This document shows, in pieces, positions 37,929 through 47,043 of a stretch of 64,000 nt of DNA (positions are counted from its first letter, which is position 1; each line of letters opens with the position of its first letter). The stretch comes from Rhodococcus oxybenzonivorans. Its GTDB lineage: Bacteria; Actinomycetota; Actinomycetes; Mycobacteriales; Mycobacteriaceae. The notes beneath the pieces are model-generated. The model was not told the origin of the DNA. It was given only the letters and a program-made list of their open reading frames with translations, and made no database searches. The translations under genes and the position numbers were made by a program. The stretch is from assembly GCF_003130705.1 (NCBI RefSeq), contig NZ_CP021354.1:1054001-1118000 (forward strand). Direction: 5' to 3'.

Positions 37929-38977
37929 CTGCGGGGCCACTCGAGGGCATCCGGATCCTCGAGGTCGGCCATATCCTCGCGGGTCCGTACGCCACCATGA
38001 TGCTCGCCGACCTCGGCGCAGAGGTCACCAAGATTGAACCGCCGAGCGGTGACCTCTCGCGGCAGGTGAGCGACGCCTACTTCGCCAGCCTGAACCGGGG
38101 TAAGCGCAGTATCTGCGTAGACCTGACGACCACCGAGGGACAGGCCCGTCTCGGAGAACTTGCGGCCGAATCCCATGCCCTGCTGGTCAACCTGAAGCCG
38201 TCCGCCATTCACCGGTACGGCCTGACCTACGACGCTCTGCGTCGATGGAACGACAAAATAGTCTGTGTCGCGCTCACCGGTTACGGTCTCGACGAGGGAG
38301 ACGACCCAGCTTTCGACTACGTGATTCAGGCCGTCACGGGTGTCGCCGCACTCACCGGTGACCCGGCGGGGCCGCCGACGCTGCCCGGGTACTCCGCGGC
38401 CGACAACTCGACCGGACTTGCAGCCGCACTCGGATTGCTGGCCCAGATCATCTCCGGACGCGGCGGTCAAGTGGAGGTGTCGTTGCGCGACGTCATGCTG
38501 TCGCAACTCAACTACCGCGCGTCGGCGTATCTCAACGAAGGCACCGAGCCGCGGCGTATGCCGTTCGGTGCCCATCCGTACTACGTGCCGGCGCAGTTGT
38601 TTCCGACTGCGGAGGGCCATCTCGCCCTGTTCATCACACATGACGGTTTTTGGCGGAAGTTCGCTGCGGAGGCGGGGATCGAAGGATTTCCGACGATGGC
38701 CGAGCGCGCGGAACGTCGTGACGAGGTCCTCGCGGTTGTGACCGCGGCTCTGGCGGCCGACTCCGCGACGGGCTGGGAGTTTCGGCTGCGACCGTTGGGA
38801 GTGCCTGCGGCAGCGGTGCGTTCATTGCCCGACGCACTCGCAGCCACACCGGAGATGATCGCCACTGCCGGTGACTTCCGGTTGGTCGGAAGTCCCATCC
38901 GCGTGGCCGGCTTCGACCCGAATTACGGGCCGCCGCCGCGCCTCGGCGAGCACGGCGGCCTGCCGGTTCACTCGTAG
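37925..38977 (+). CDS. CaiB/BaiF family CoA-transferase
   Basis: A 350-residue family III CoA-transferase starting at GTG 37925 inside the LLM stop. It shows LEVGHILAGPYATMMLADLGAEVTKIE-type N-terminal signatures and the conserved Asp in DPAFDYVIQA. The enzyme would move CoA from a thioester to a free acid, activating the pathway substrate, or act as a racemase-like homologue. It is last in the operon with mutase and LLM genes. The 3' end overlaps the convergent reductase gene by 10 bp. It is shorter than many CaiB proteins (about 400) but appears complete. Confidence 0.85.
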   Translation: MTAGPLEGIRILEVGHILAGPYATMMLADLGAEVTKIEPPSGDLSRQVSDAYFASLNRGKRSICVDLTTTEGQARLGELAAESHALLVNLKPSAIHRYGLTYDALRRWNDKIVCVALTGYGLDEGDDPAFDYVIQAVTGVAALTGDPAGPPTLPGYSAADNSTGLAAALGLLAQIISGRGGQVEVSLRDVMLSQLNYRASAYLNEGTEPRRMPFGAHPYYVPAQLFPTAEGHLALFITHDGFWRKFAAEAGIEGFPTMAERAERRDEVLAVVTAALAADSATGWEFRLRPLGVPAAAVRSLPDALAATPEMIATAGDFRLVGSPIRVAGFDPNYGPPPRLGEHGGLPVHS

Positions 38978-39969
38978 CGGACCTTGATCGACCCGGTGTC
39001 GGGCACTGCTTGGCAGGTGAGGACGTAGCCTTCGGCCACCTCGTCGTCGCTCAGCGCGTCGTTCACCCGCATGGTCGCGCTGCCCTCGGTCACGGTGGCG
39101 ATGCAGGTGGCGCAGTTGCCCGATTCGCAGGAGAACGGTGGTGTGAGCCCGGCGCGCCGGGCACTTTCCAGGAGGGTCTCGTTCGCTTTTCTGGGCACCG
39201 ACACCTTTTTCCGTCCCAGAACGATCGAGACGGTTCCCTCGACCTCGGAATCGGGTGCGTCGGCCGATGGCACCGTCGGGGCCACTGCACCGAACCGCTC
39301 ACTGAAGATCCTGCCCGGCCCTGGCAATGCCGACTCCACCAGAGCCATGAAGGGCTCGGGCCCGCACAGGTAGGAGTCGGCCTCTCCTTCGGCGCCGACG
39401 AAGTGGCGCACGGCTGCCGCGTCGAGAAATCCGCCCCGGTCGTCGAGGTGCCGTACGAACGAGAACCGGTCGGGATAGCGCTCGGTGAGTTCGTTCAGTA
39501 CGGCGTCGAACATCACCGATGCGTGGTCTCGGTCGGCGCACAGCAGCCGGACATGCCGGTCCGTGGTCGCCAGCGCGCTCTTCGCCAGTGACAGGATCGG
39601 GGTGATCCCGCTGCCACCGCTGAACCCGAGCAACGGCGCCGAGGTCGGACGCAGGCAGAAGGTTCCCGCGGGCCGTGTCAGTTCGACCGCGTCACCCTCG
39701 GCGACGTTGTCGTGCAGCCAGTTCGACACCTTGCCGCCGGGGACCCGTTTGACCGTCGTCATCAGCTCGCCATCGGTCTCCGGTGCGCTCGACATGGAGT
39801 AGGAGCGGAACAGTTCGGTTCCGTCCACGTCGACCCGGAATGTGCAGAACTGCCCGGCCCGATAGGAGAACGGACCGTCGTGCGGTGCGAGCACGAACGT
39901 GCGTGCGTCCGAGCTCTCCTTGACGATTCGCGTCACGGTCGCGCGCTGGAACAAGGGTGGTCTCGACAT
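38968..39969 (-). CDS. Ferredoxin-NAD(P)H reductase, KshB/PaaE-like (FAD + 2Fe-2S)
   Basis: A 333-residue electron-transfer protein. I use ATG 39969 (AGGAGG upstream) and reject a longer frame that runs through the divergent promoter. The FAD domain has RSYSMSS, the NAD domain has GGSGITP and CGPEPFM, and the C-terminal plant-type ferredoxin domain has CESGNCATCIA plus a distal Cys (LTCQ). This FNR-ferredoxin order is that of KshB, the reductase of 3-ketosteroid 9alpha-hydroxylase, and of PaaE. The Rieske oxygenase at the right end of the window is its most obvious partner. It is divergent from a CoA ligase and shares its operators. Confidence 0.88.
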   Translation of the reverse strand: MSRPPLFQRATVTRIVKESSDARTFVLAPHDGPFSYRAGQFCTFRVDVDGTELFRSYSMSSAPETDGELMTTVKRVPGGKVSNWLHDNVAEGDAVELTRPAGTFCLRPTSAPLLGFSGGSGITPILSLAKSALATTDRHVRLLCADRDHASVMFDAVLNELTERYPDRFSFVRHLDDRGGFLDAAAVRHFVGAEGEADSYLCGPEPFMALVESALPGPGRIFSERFGAVAPTVPSADAPDSEVEGTVSIVLGRKKVSVPRKANETLLESARRAGLTPPFSCESGNCATCIATVTEGSATMRVNDALSDDEVAEGYVLTCQAVPDTGSIKVRYE

Positions 39970-39983
39970 GCCCGTCGCCTCCT

Positions 39984-39998
39984 GATATTGAGATTCTA
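39984..39998. promoter_or_regulatory. Regulon operator, copy 2a (weak)
   Basis: GATATT-GAG-ATTCTA matches GAGAAT-N3-ATTCTC at 9 of 12 positions. It is 22 bp (two helical turns) from the perfect copy at 40006, so it may be an auxiliary site. Confidence 0.35.
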
Positions 39999-40005
39999 AC
40001 TGTGA

Positions 40006-40020
40006 GAGAATATCATTCTC
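40006..40020. promoter_or_regulatory. Regulon operator, copy 2b (perfect)
   Basis: GAGAAT-ATC-ATTCTC is a 12/12 match; the symmetry extends to 8-bp arms (40004-40011 and 40015-40022). It lies between the divergent reductase and CoA ligase genes, 23 bp before the ligase ATG. Confidence 0.7.
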
Positions 40021-40042
40021 TCTGACGAGATAGGACTTCTCA

Positions 40043-41512
40043 ATGGTGAATTCCCACACGAGAGACGGGGCAGGCATCGGATACCGGGCCCCCGACGAGG
40101 AAGAAGAAGCGACCGAGCCGACCGTGCTCGTGTTCGAGGCGCGCGAATACAGCCTCAGTGAACTCGACGCTCTGGCCGACGGGTTGGCTGCCGAGATGGC
40201 CGGTCGCGGCGTGAAGGCAGGTGACCGTGTCGCTCTGATGTCGTCGAACCGGCCGGAATTCGTCGTGGCCGTTCGAGCGATCTGGCGGCTCGGCGCCGCC
40301 GTCGTGCTGATCAGCCCGGCGTACAAGCATGACGAAGTCGCGCACGCGCTGGCGCTCACGAATCCGACGCTCGCGGTCGGGGACAGTCCGGTACTGGCCG
40401 AACTTCTGCCGATGCTGAGCCTCGACGATCCGGTCGACCCCGCGCAATGCTCCTTTCCGCCACCCGATCCGGCTGCCGAGGCCGTGCTCGTGTTCAGTTC
40501 GGGCACCACCGGGATGCCGAAAGCCGTGCGGCACACGCACGCGTCTTTCGGTGCCGCCGTGGGGCAGTGGTGTGACGCGCTGCAACTGTCGTCGACGGAC
40601 AGGATGCAGGTGCTTACTCCGCCCTCACACATCCTGGGCGTCCTCAACATCATGACCGCACTCGAGGTCGGCGCATGGGTGCGGCTGCACCGCCGGTTCG
40701 ACGTGGACCGGATGCTGAGGCACATCGAGACCGATCGGATCACGGTGGAGATGGCCGTCGCGCCGATTGCGCTGGCCATCGCCCAGCATCCGGACCTCGA
40801 ATCGTTCGACCTGTCGTCGCTGCGCTACATCATGTGGGGCGCCACTCCGGTCACGCCGAGCGTCGCCGAGACCGTCACCCGGCGCGCCGGGGTCGGGTGG
40901 GTACCCGCGTACGGCGCCAGCGAGTTGCCGGTGATCGCCTGCAACCCGATCGAAGGGGCCCGTCTGGACAGTGTCGGACGCCCCGTTGCGGGCGTCAGCA
41001 TCCGGGTGGTGTCGCTCGAGACCGGTGAGCCGCTGGGCGTGGGAGAACCCGGCGAGATTCAGGCTCGAGCGAATTCGCTGATGGCAGGTTACCTGCCCGA
41101 GGAGACGAATGCCGAGGCGTTCGTGGACGGGTGGTACCGGACCGGGGACGTCGGTTACCTCGACGAGGACGGCTGGCTTCTGCTCACCGACCGGTCGAAA
41201 GAGATGATCAAGGTCAAGGGGTTTCAGGTTGCGCCCGCCGAGATCGAGGCGGTGCTGCACGGGCACCCCGGCGTGGTGGACTGTGCGGTGTTCGGGGTCC
41301 CCGACCCGGTCAGCGGGGAAGCAGTGATCGCCGCGGTCGCACGGACCGGCACGACCGAAGCCGAAGAACTCATCACCCTCGTGGGAGACCGGTTGGCGTC
41401 CTACAAGAGGCCCAGCCGGGTGGTCTTCGTATCCGACATCCCTCGCCTGCCTTCCGGCAAGGTGTTGCGCCGAGAACTCAAGGAGCGCTATGGACGTACG
41501 TCTGACAAGTGA
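40043..41512 (+). CDS. Acyl-CoA synthetase (AMP-forming) 1
   Basis: A 489-residue adenylate-forming ligase. It shows the P-loop VFSSGTTGMPKAV, the YRTGDVGYLDEDG hinge region and the C-terminal PSGKVLRRELK with catalytic Lys. It activates a carboxylic acid to its CoA thioester at the cost of ATP. Similarity in length and motifs is to 4-coumarate/cyclohexanecarboxylate-CoA ligase types rather than to long-chain FadD. The gene begins an operon with acyl-CoA dehydrogenase and crotonase genes and overlaps the next gene by 23 bp. Substrate not determined. Confidence 0.88.
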   Translation: MVNSHTRDGAGIGYRAPDEEEEATEPTVLVFEAREYSLSELDALADGLAAEMAGRGVKAGDRVALMSSNRPEFVVAVRAIWRLGAAVVLISPAYKHDEVAHALALTNPTLAVGDSPVLAELLPMLSLDDPVDPAQCSFPPPDPAAEAVLVFSSGTTGMPKAVRHTHASFGAAVGQWCDALQLSSTDRMQVLTPPSHILGVLNIMTALEVGAWVRLHRRFDVDRMLRHIETDRITVEMAVAPIALAIAQHPDLESFDLSSLRYIMWGATPVTPSVAETVTRRAGVGWVPAYGASELPVIACNPIEGARLDSVGRPVAGVSIRVVSLETGEPLGVGEPGEIQARANSLMAGYLPEETNAEAFVDGWYRTGDVGYLDEDGWLLLTDRSKEMIKVKGFQVAPAEIEAVLHGHPGVVDCAVFGVPDPVSGEAVIAAVARTGTTEAEELITLVGDRLASYKRPSRVVFVSDIPRLPSGKVLRRELKERYGRTSDK

Positions 41513-42395
41513 ACAGCAACAATTGCGCGATGCCGCAGCCAAATTGGCCGACGACCTGGGACCGGGATCGGTCCAGGACCTGGCCGACGACACTCGGCTC
41601 GCACGGTTGGAGAAGGCGGTGGCCACAACAGGGTGGCGATCGCTGCGATCCGACGGGGCGTCGGGTGTGGAAGTCGCCATCGTCGCCGAGGAATTCGGTC
41701 GGGGCCTGGTCGATATTCCCTTCCTCGGACCCGTCCTCGCCGATGATCTACACCGGCACGTCTCCGATGATCAGCAGACTTGGGCGGTGGCCCTCGACGG
41801 GGAAGCGACCGACGCGCGAGGACTGGAGCGCGCTCTCGTTCTGAGCGGAAACCGGATCTCGGCCGGTCAAGTGGGAGCCGTCGTGCCGGGAGCGGACCTG
41901 ACCAGAGGATTCGCGGACATACTCGAGCCGTTCGAACCCCTCGGCGAACTGTCTACCGAGCACGTCGAGCGCTGGCATGCTCTCGCCGTCCTCGTCACCT
42001 CCGCCGATCTGGTCGGGACGTCACGCGGAGCCCAGGCGCTCGCCGTCGATTACGCGAAGATGCGCGAACAGTACGGCAACACGATCGGTTCCTATCAAGC
42101 CGTGGCGCATCTGCTCGCGGAGAGCCAGGCGCTGATCGAGGGTTCGGTGAGCGTGCTCCGCCATGCAGCCTGGGCGCTCGACCAGCTGCCTCCCGGCGAG
42201 GCGCAGCAGGCTGCGCGAGTCGCGAAGATCTACTGCGCGCGCGCTGCCCGAACCGTGTGCGAGACGGCGATTCAGGTACACGGCGGCATCGGTAACACCT
42301 GGGAATGCCTTGCGCACGTCTACCTTCGGCGGGCACTGACGTCGACCGAACTGTTCCCCGTACGCCTGGAGGAGATGCACCGTGGACTTTCGTGA
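41490..42395 (+). CDS. Acyl-CoA dehydrogenase, small subunit of heteromeric pair 1
   Basis: A 301-residue acyl-CoA dehydrogenase-like protein, shorter than the usual 380-400. The C-terminal helical domain with REQYGNTIGSYQAVAHLLAE and QVHGGIGNTWE is clear; the N-terminal and middle domains are abbreviated. It overlaps the full-length partner at 42382. Such short/long pairs form alpha2beta2 enzymes in steroid-degrading actinobacteria, where each protein gives part of the FAD site. It would oxidise a CoA thioester to an enoyl-CoA. Confidence 0.82.
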   Translation: MDVRLTSEQQQLRDAAAKLADDLGPGSVQDLADDTRLARLEKAVATTGWRSLRSDGASGVEVAIVAEEFGRGLVDIPFLGPVLADDLHRHVSDDQQTWAVALDGEATDARGLERALVLSGNRISAGQVGAVVPGADLTRGFADILEPFEPLGELSTEHVERWHALAVLVTSADLVGTSRGAQALAVDYAKMREQYGNTIGSYQAVAHLLAESQALIEGSVSVLRHAAWALDQLPPGEAQQAARVAKIYCARAARTVCETAIQVHGGIGNTWECLAHVYLRRALTSTELFPVRLEEMHRGLS

Positions 42396-43470
42396 CTCGC
42401 CGGAAGAAGCCGCGTTCCGGGACCGACTGCGGTCCTGGCTGGCGGACACGGCCAAGACGTTCCCGACTTCGGGTGACGAGTACTGGGAACGGCAGCCCGA
42501 ATGGCACCGAGCGCTCTACGGCGCCGGATTCTTCGGGTTGTCATGGCCCGCAGAATATGGTGGTCAGGAGCTACCGCCCGTCTACGACGTCATCCTGGAC
42601 GAAGAATTGGCCATCGCGGGCGCACCCGCCCGGCCGAGCCTCGGGTACCTGGTGATCGGACTCGGCAGGCATGGCAGCGAGAAACTCCGCCGCACTTTCC
42701 TGCCCGGAATGATCGACGGGACCGAGCGCTGGTGTCAGGGATTCAGTGAGCCGGGCGCCGGATCGGATCTCGCAGCACTCACCACCACTGCCACCCGCGA
42801 CGGCGACAACTACGTCATTCACGGACACAAAATCTGGACGAGCTATTCGGATGTGGCCGACTGGTGTCTCCTGCTTGCCCGTACGGAACCTGACAAGCCC
42901 CGTCACCGCGGCTTGTCGGCGTTCATCGTCCCGATGAAGCAACCGGGAATCGAGCAGCGACCGCTGCAGATGATGAGTGGCGTCACCAAAGAGTTCGGTC
43001 AGGTTCTCTTCGACGGGGCAACGGTGCCTGCGGAGAACATGGTCGGTGCGCCGGGGGAAGGGTGGGCGCTGGCGATGACGGTGGTCGGGCACGAACGAGA
43101 GCCCTCCACGCTCGGTTTCGCCGCGAGGTACGACAAGCTCGTACGCGATCTCGTCGCCCGGTCGGAAGGGACCCCCTCTGCGGAATTGGCCTGGGCTGCG
43201 GTGCAGACGGAGATGCTGCGCCTGCACGTCCGTCGCAGGCTGTCCGAACAGCTCGACGGTGTGTCGCACGGTTCTGAGGGGTCGCTCGACAAGTTGCTCA
43301 TGACCTGGGTCGAACAATCGGTCGGGCACGCAGCGGTGTCCGAGGCCGGCACTCGCGACACCGACATGCTGGGCGCCTACCTGTACAGCCGCGCACAGAG
43401 CGTCATGGGTGGAACGTCGCAGATTCAGAAGAACATCATCGCCTCGCGAATTCTTGGATTGGGAGTCTGA
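42382..43470 (+). CDS. Acyl-CoA dehydrogenase, large subunit of heteromeric pair 1
   Basis: A 362-residue acyl-CoA dehydrogenase, GTG start inside the small-subunit gene. Landmarks are QGFSEPGAGSDLA, the WTS segment (KIWTSYSDVADW) and C-terminal GGTSQIQKNIIASRILGLG. It should bind FAD and pair with the protein encoded just before. It is followed after one base by a crotonase gene, giving an oxidation-hydration pair in one operon. Confidence 0.86.
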   Translation: MDFRDSPEEAAFRDRLRSWLADTAKTFPTSGDEYWERQPEWHRALYGAGFFGLSWPAEYGGQELPPVYDVILDEELAIAGAPARPSLGYLVIGLGRHGSEKLRRTFLPGMIDGTERWCQGFSEPGAGSDLAALTTTATRDGDNYVIHGHKIWTSYSDVADWCLLLARTEPDKPRHRGLSAFIVPMKQPGIEQRPLQMMSGVTKEFGQVLFDGATVPAENMVGAPGEGWALAMTVVGHEREPSTLGFAARYDKLVRDLVARSEGTPSAELAWAAVQTEMLRLHVRRRLSEQLDGVSHGSEGSLDKLLMTWVEQSVGHAAVSEAGTRDTDMLGAYLYSRAQSVMGGTSQIQKNIIASRILGLGV

Positions 43471-43471
43471 C

Positions 43472-44239
43472 ATGTACGACATGCCCGAGGAGATCGACGT
43501 CCGCGCGGACGGTGCCCTGCGCATCATCACGCTGAACCGGCCCGACGCGCTCAATGCCGTCAACGACGGCTTGCACACCGGACTGGCGCGGTTGTGGCCT
43601 CAGCTGAGCGAAGATCGGGATGCCCGCGCCGCGGTACTCACCGGAAGCGGCAAAGCCTTCTCTGCGGGTGGCGACTTCACCTACCTCGCCGAGCTCGCGG
43701 CAGACCGCGAACTGCGCGCCCGGACCATCGCTCACGGCCGCGAACTCGTCCTCGGGATGGCACGCTGCCGTATTCCGGTGATCGCGGCGGTCAACGGACC
43801 GGCTGTGGGACTGGGCTGCAGCTTGGTTGCGCTCAGTGACATCGTCTACATGGCCGAGACGGCCTACCTCGCTGATCCTCATGTACAGGTCGGGTTGGTC
43901 GCGGCCGACGGTGGACCGCTCACCTGGCCGCTGCAGATCAGTCTGCTGCAAGCCAAGGAGTACGCCCTCACCGGCGCACGCATACCCGCGGCGAAAGCAT
44001 GCGCGCTCGGATTGGCCAACCACATGGTTGCCGATCCGCTGAGCGAGGCCCTCGCTTGTGCCAAACGCATTGCGGAACAGCCCCGGCAGGCTGTCGAGAG
44101 CACGAAGCGGTTGCTGAACATGCATATCGAGCGGGCCGTACTCGCCACGCTGGACTATGCGATGACCGCCGAGGAGCTGACGTTCCAATCCGACGACTTC
44201 CAGACCAACATCGCCAGGCTCACAGCGGGAAAGAGCTGA
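43472..44239 (+). CDS. Enoyl-CoA hydratase/isomerase family protein 1
   Basis: A 255-residue crotonase. ATG 43472 directly follows the dehydrogenase stop. The oxyanion-hole segments are FSAGGDFTYLAELA and NGPAVGLGCSLV. At the usual Glu positions of hydratases, the active-site loop reads DPHVQVGLVAADGG, with Asp at the second acid, so it may be an isomerase, hydrolase or retro-Claisen type rather than a plain hydratase. It acts on the enoyl-CoA from the dehydrogenase pair. Confidence 0.82.
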   Translation: MYDMPEEIDVRADGALRIITLNRPDALNAVNDGLHTGLARLWPQLSEDRDARAAVLTGSGKAFSAGGDFTYLAELAADRELRARTIAHGRELVLGMARCRIPVIAAVNGPAVGLGCSLVALSDIVYMAETAYLADPHVQVGLVAADGGPLTWPLQISLLQAKEYALTGARIPAAKACALGLANHMVADPLSEALACAKRIAEQPRQAVESTKRLLNMHIERAVLATLDYAMTAEELTFQSDDFQTNIARLTAGKS

Positions 44240-44245
44240 GAAGGT

Positions 44246-45028
44246 ATGGGCGACGCCTTGGGGACGAGTGGTCTGCGGTTCGAGCGTGAGGGTTCGATCG
44301 GCTGGTGCGTCATCGATCGGCCGGCGGCGCGGAACGCGTTCACGCCCGCGATGTATTTCGGTCTGAAGCGGGCTGTCCGGCTGGTGAATTCCGATCCCGA
44401 CCTTGCTGCGCTCATCATCACCGGTGTCGACGACGTGTTCGCGCCGGGCGGTGATCTCGGTGGCCGATCAGAGCCGGGCGACTCGCTCCCCGAGGGACTG
44501 GCGGGCAACGACGTGGTCCCGTTCCTCACGATCCGGGACAGTCGGGCACCGGTGATCGCGGCCGTCAACGGCATCTGTCAGGCGGGCGGTCTGCTGGTCG
44601 CGATGATGTCCGATATCGCAGTAGCCAGCGATCGGGCGACATTCCGGGTGCCCGAGCTCCTCCGCGGTATCCCCGATGCGACCTTTGCAGCGGCTCTTCC
44701 CGCGCACATCGGCATAGCCGCAGCGCGGGACCTCATGTTGTCCGCGCGCCGCTTCGATGCCGCCGAGGCGCAGCGCCTGGGGGTGATCTCCCGCGTGGTA
44801 CCCCACGAGAATCTGCGGGCCGCCGCGCTGGAGGCTGCCCGCGAGGTGCTGCAGACGTCCCCTGAGGCCCGCGCCCAGGTGAAGCGAATGTTGAACGAGC
44901 GTTACGGATTCATCGACTATCAAACGATGTTCGGCGCACTCGAAAGTTCACCGGAGCCCCGCGAGGGTATGCGGGCATTCATGGAGAAGCGCAACCCGAA
45001 CTGGATCCCGGCGGATCTTCCGACCTGA
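44246..45028 (+). CDS. Enoyl-CoA hydratase/isomerase family protein 2
   Basis: A 260-residue crotonase six bases after the previous one. Oxyanion-hole segments are FAPGGDLGGRS and NGICQAGGLLVAMMSD. The loop FRVPELLRGIPDA holds a Glu at the first acid position (PEL) and Asp later. C-terminal residues EGMRAFMEKRNPNW are the usual crotonase end. Two different crotonases in tandem suggest two distinct steps on CoA intermediates. It is the last gene of this operon. Confidence 0.83.
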   Translation: MGDALGTSGLRFEREGSIGWCVIDRPAARNAFTPAMYFGLKRAVRLVNSDPDLAALIITGVDDVFAPGGDLGGRSEPGDSLPEGLAGNDVVPFLTIRDSRAPVIAAVNGICQAGGLLVAMMSDIAVASDRATFRVPELLRGIPDATFAAALPAHIGIAAARDLMLSARRFDAAEAQRLGVISRVVPHENLRAAALEAAREVLQTSPEARAQVKRMLNERYGFIDYQTMFGALESSPEPREGMRAFMEKRNPNWIPADLPT

Positions 45029-45080
45029 CTCGAGAGGAGGTGGAAACCAGGCCTCTGTCGTGTGAGGCGTAACCCGGGGA

Positions 45081-46004
45081 TTACCCGTCGGTGGTCGCCA
45101 GTTCTCGAAGAAGGTCCTTGGTGCGACCGACCGACGCTTTCGCGTCGGCGCCGACGGGGAAGACCGCAGCCCAGATGTCGGTGGCACCCGCGTCGAGGAG
45201 ACCTTGCAGCTGGGTGCGCACCGACGTCTCGTCGCCGACGATGGCAACGTCGGCCGGGCTCGATGCACCGCCGACCTCCAGAATGCGTTGGTAATTCGGC
45301 ATTCCCGCGTACATGGTGGCGGTTGCGGCAACGGCTTCGCGGGCTTCATCGGCGTCGTCGTGAACCGCAACGGGGAGCCCGGCGACTATCCGGGGAGTGG
45401 CACGGCCCACGCGTGTCGCGGCGGCATGGATCGCGGGCGCGACGCGGGATTCGATCACCTTCGCGGAAGCCATCCACAGGATGGTGCCGTCGGCGTACTG
45501 CCCTGCCACCCGGAGCATGCGCGGGGACATCGCTGAAAGAAGGACAGGCACCTCGTGGGCCAGGGGCACCATGCGGCCGGCGCTCCGTGTGGTCCACTCC
45601 TGACCGCGGATGTCGACCTCTTCACCGTGGAGCAGTGCGGCGACTATCCGTACGTATTCCTCGGTGTTCTGACCGGGCCGGTCGTAGGAGAGTCCGTACA
45701 CCTCATGCACCAGGGACTCGTGTGAAGGGCCCAGACCCAGAGTGAATCCGCGACGGCCCATTGCTTCGGCAACGGCGGCGACCCGATTCGCCTGCAGCAA
45801 GGGGTGGCACGGATAGGTCTGCAGGACAGCGGTTCCGAGTTCGATCGATGTCGTGGCGCGACCGGCAACCGTCACCGCCGCCAGTGGATCACCGGCGACG
45901 GTGCTGGCGTACCAGAGTGAGGTGAAGCCATCCGCCTCGGCTTGTACCGCTTGGTGCACGATCTTGTCGGTCGACGATGCGCCGCCGGTCAATCCGATAC
46001 GCAT
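45081..46004 (-). CDS. LLM-class F420-dependent oxidoreductase 2
   Basis: A 307-residue LLM enzyme, ATG 46004 with AAGGAG upstream. It begins MRIGLTGGASSTDKIV and has the FTLGLGPSHESLV segment, as in F420-dependent oxidoreductases. It is a paralogue of the enzyme at 36972-37928 (shared GTAVxPxxxxHP, LGxGPSH, PNYQR). It is monocistronic and divergent from the TfdA-like gene. The reaction is unknown. Confidence 0.82.
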   Translation of the reverse strand: MRIGLTGGASSTDKIVHQAVQAEADGFTSLWYASTVAGDPLAAVTVAGRATTSIELGTAVLQTYPCHPLLQANRVAAVAEAMGRRGFTLGLGPSHESLVHEVYGLSYDRPGQNTEEYVRIVAALLHGEEVDIRGQEWTTRSAGRMVPLAHEVPVLLSAMSPRMLRVAGQYADGTILWMASAKVIESRVAPAIHAAATRVGRATPRIVAGLPVAVHDDADEAREAVAATATMYAGMPNYQRILEVGGASSPADVAIVGDETSVRTQLQGLLDAGATDIWAAVFPVGADAKASVGRTKDLLRELATTDG

Positions 46005-46116
46005 GTGAATCTCCTTGCCGCACGGACATAGCCGTGCCTTATGCCTTGTCGATCAAGTACAGATCTCCGTATGAGAGAACTGTAGTGTCGAAATAAGAAT
46101 ATTGATAGCTTGCTAT

Positions 46117-46131
46117 GAGAATCATATTTCC
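46117..46131. promoter_or_regulatory. Regulon operator, copy 3
   Basis: GAGAAT-CAT-ATTTCC matches 10 of 12 positions. It ends just before the ribosome binding site AAGGAGG of the TfdA-like gene. A weaker candidate (9/12) lies at 46075-46089 in the same divergent promoter. Confidence 0.5.
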
Positions 46132-46143
46132 AAGGAGGAACTG

Positions 46144-46977
46144 ATGTTTGCCAATGTCACCCCGATCACCGACACCATCGGTGTCGAAATCACGGGAATC
46201 GAGGGCAGCCGACTCGCCGACGCGCAGGCCGCCGCTCGGTGCCGAGCCCTGCTCGACATGCACGGTGTGGTGGTTTTTCGTGACGCCCACATCGCGGATG
46301 CCGACCTGGTAGCCCTGAGTCGCATGCTCGGCGACGTCGTCGTGGCGCCGGTAGGTGGTCAGGAGAAGCACCCGGAAATCTCGGCCATCAGTCTGGATCC
46401 AGCCACGACTGTCCTGGCTTCCTACAACAAGGGCACCTTCCACTGGCACATCGACGGCGCCACTGACGCGGTCCCGCAGAAGTCGACGCTCCTCACCGCG
46501 CTCGAGGTGTCAGAAGAGGGCGGTGACACCGAGTTCGCCAACACCTACGCCAGTTACGAAGCCCTTACCGAGGATGAGAAGGCGTCCCTCGCCGATCTGC
46601 GCGTGGTGCACAGCTTCGCAGCGGCGCAACTCCTGGCCAACCCTGATCCGTCGGACAAGCAACGGGCAGCATGGGCGCGGGTGCCGACGCGCGAGCACCC
46701 CCTGATCTGGACGCGTCGCAACGGACGGAAGTCGCTTCTGCTCGGCGCGACCGCCGCGCATGTGGTCGGCTGGCCCGAGGAGCAGGGGCGGGCACTTCTC
46801 GACCGTCTGCTCGACTGGTCGACGCAACCTCGATTTTCTCTGCGACATCATTGGCGTCGCGGCGACCTGGTCTTATGGGACAACACCGGAATGCTGCACC
46901 GCGCCGTCCCCTATGCGCCCACCTCACCCCGGTTGCTTCACCGGACCACCCTGATCGGCGAGGAAGCCGTCGCTTGA
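46144..46977 (+). CDS. TauD/TfdA family Fe(II)/2-oxoglutarate dioxygenase
   Basis: A 277-residue dioxygenase, ATG 46144 with AAGGAGG. The metal triad is His102-x-Asp104 (WHIDGATD) and His252 (MLHRAVPY); the distal Arg for 2-oxoglutarate is in the C-terminal RLLHRTTL. The family hydroxylates unactivated carbons or cleaves ethers and sulfonates, with succinate and CO2 as by-products. In this cluster it could hydroxylate a branched or cyclic acid before activation. The neighbouring NTF2-fold gene is 66 bp downstream on the same strand. Confidence 0.87.
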   Translation: MFANVTPITDTIGVEITGIEGSRLADAQAAARCRALLDMHGVVVFRDAHIADADLVALSRMLGDVVVAPVGGQEKHPEISAISLDPATTVLASYNKGTFHWHIDGATDAVPQKSTLLTALEVSEEGGDTEFANTYASYEALTEDEKASLADLRVVHSFAAAQLLANPDPSDKQRAAWARVPTREHPLIWTRRNGRKSLLLGATAAHVVGWPEEQGRALLDRLLDWSTQPRFSLRHHWRRGDLVLWDNTGMLHRAVPYAPTSPRLLHRTTLIGEEAVA

Positions 46978-47043
46978 GCGCATGCAGCCGGCATGCATCG
47001 GCCACCATCCACGCTCACAGGACCATCTTTGAAGGAGAGGCAG

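Noticed and set aside
38968..40779. A longer reductase gene starting at 40779.
   Set aside because: The extra N-terminus crosses the divergent promoter and the ligase gene. ATG 39969 has AGGAGG and matches the family start.
46075..46089. A second regulon operator in the LLM/TfdA promoter.
   Set aside because: GAGAAC-TGT-AGTGTC matches only 9 of 12 positions and lacks a clear right half-site.
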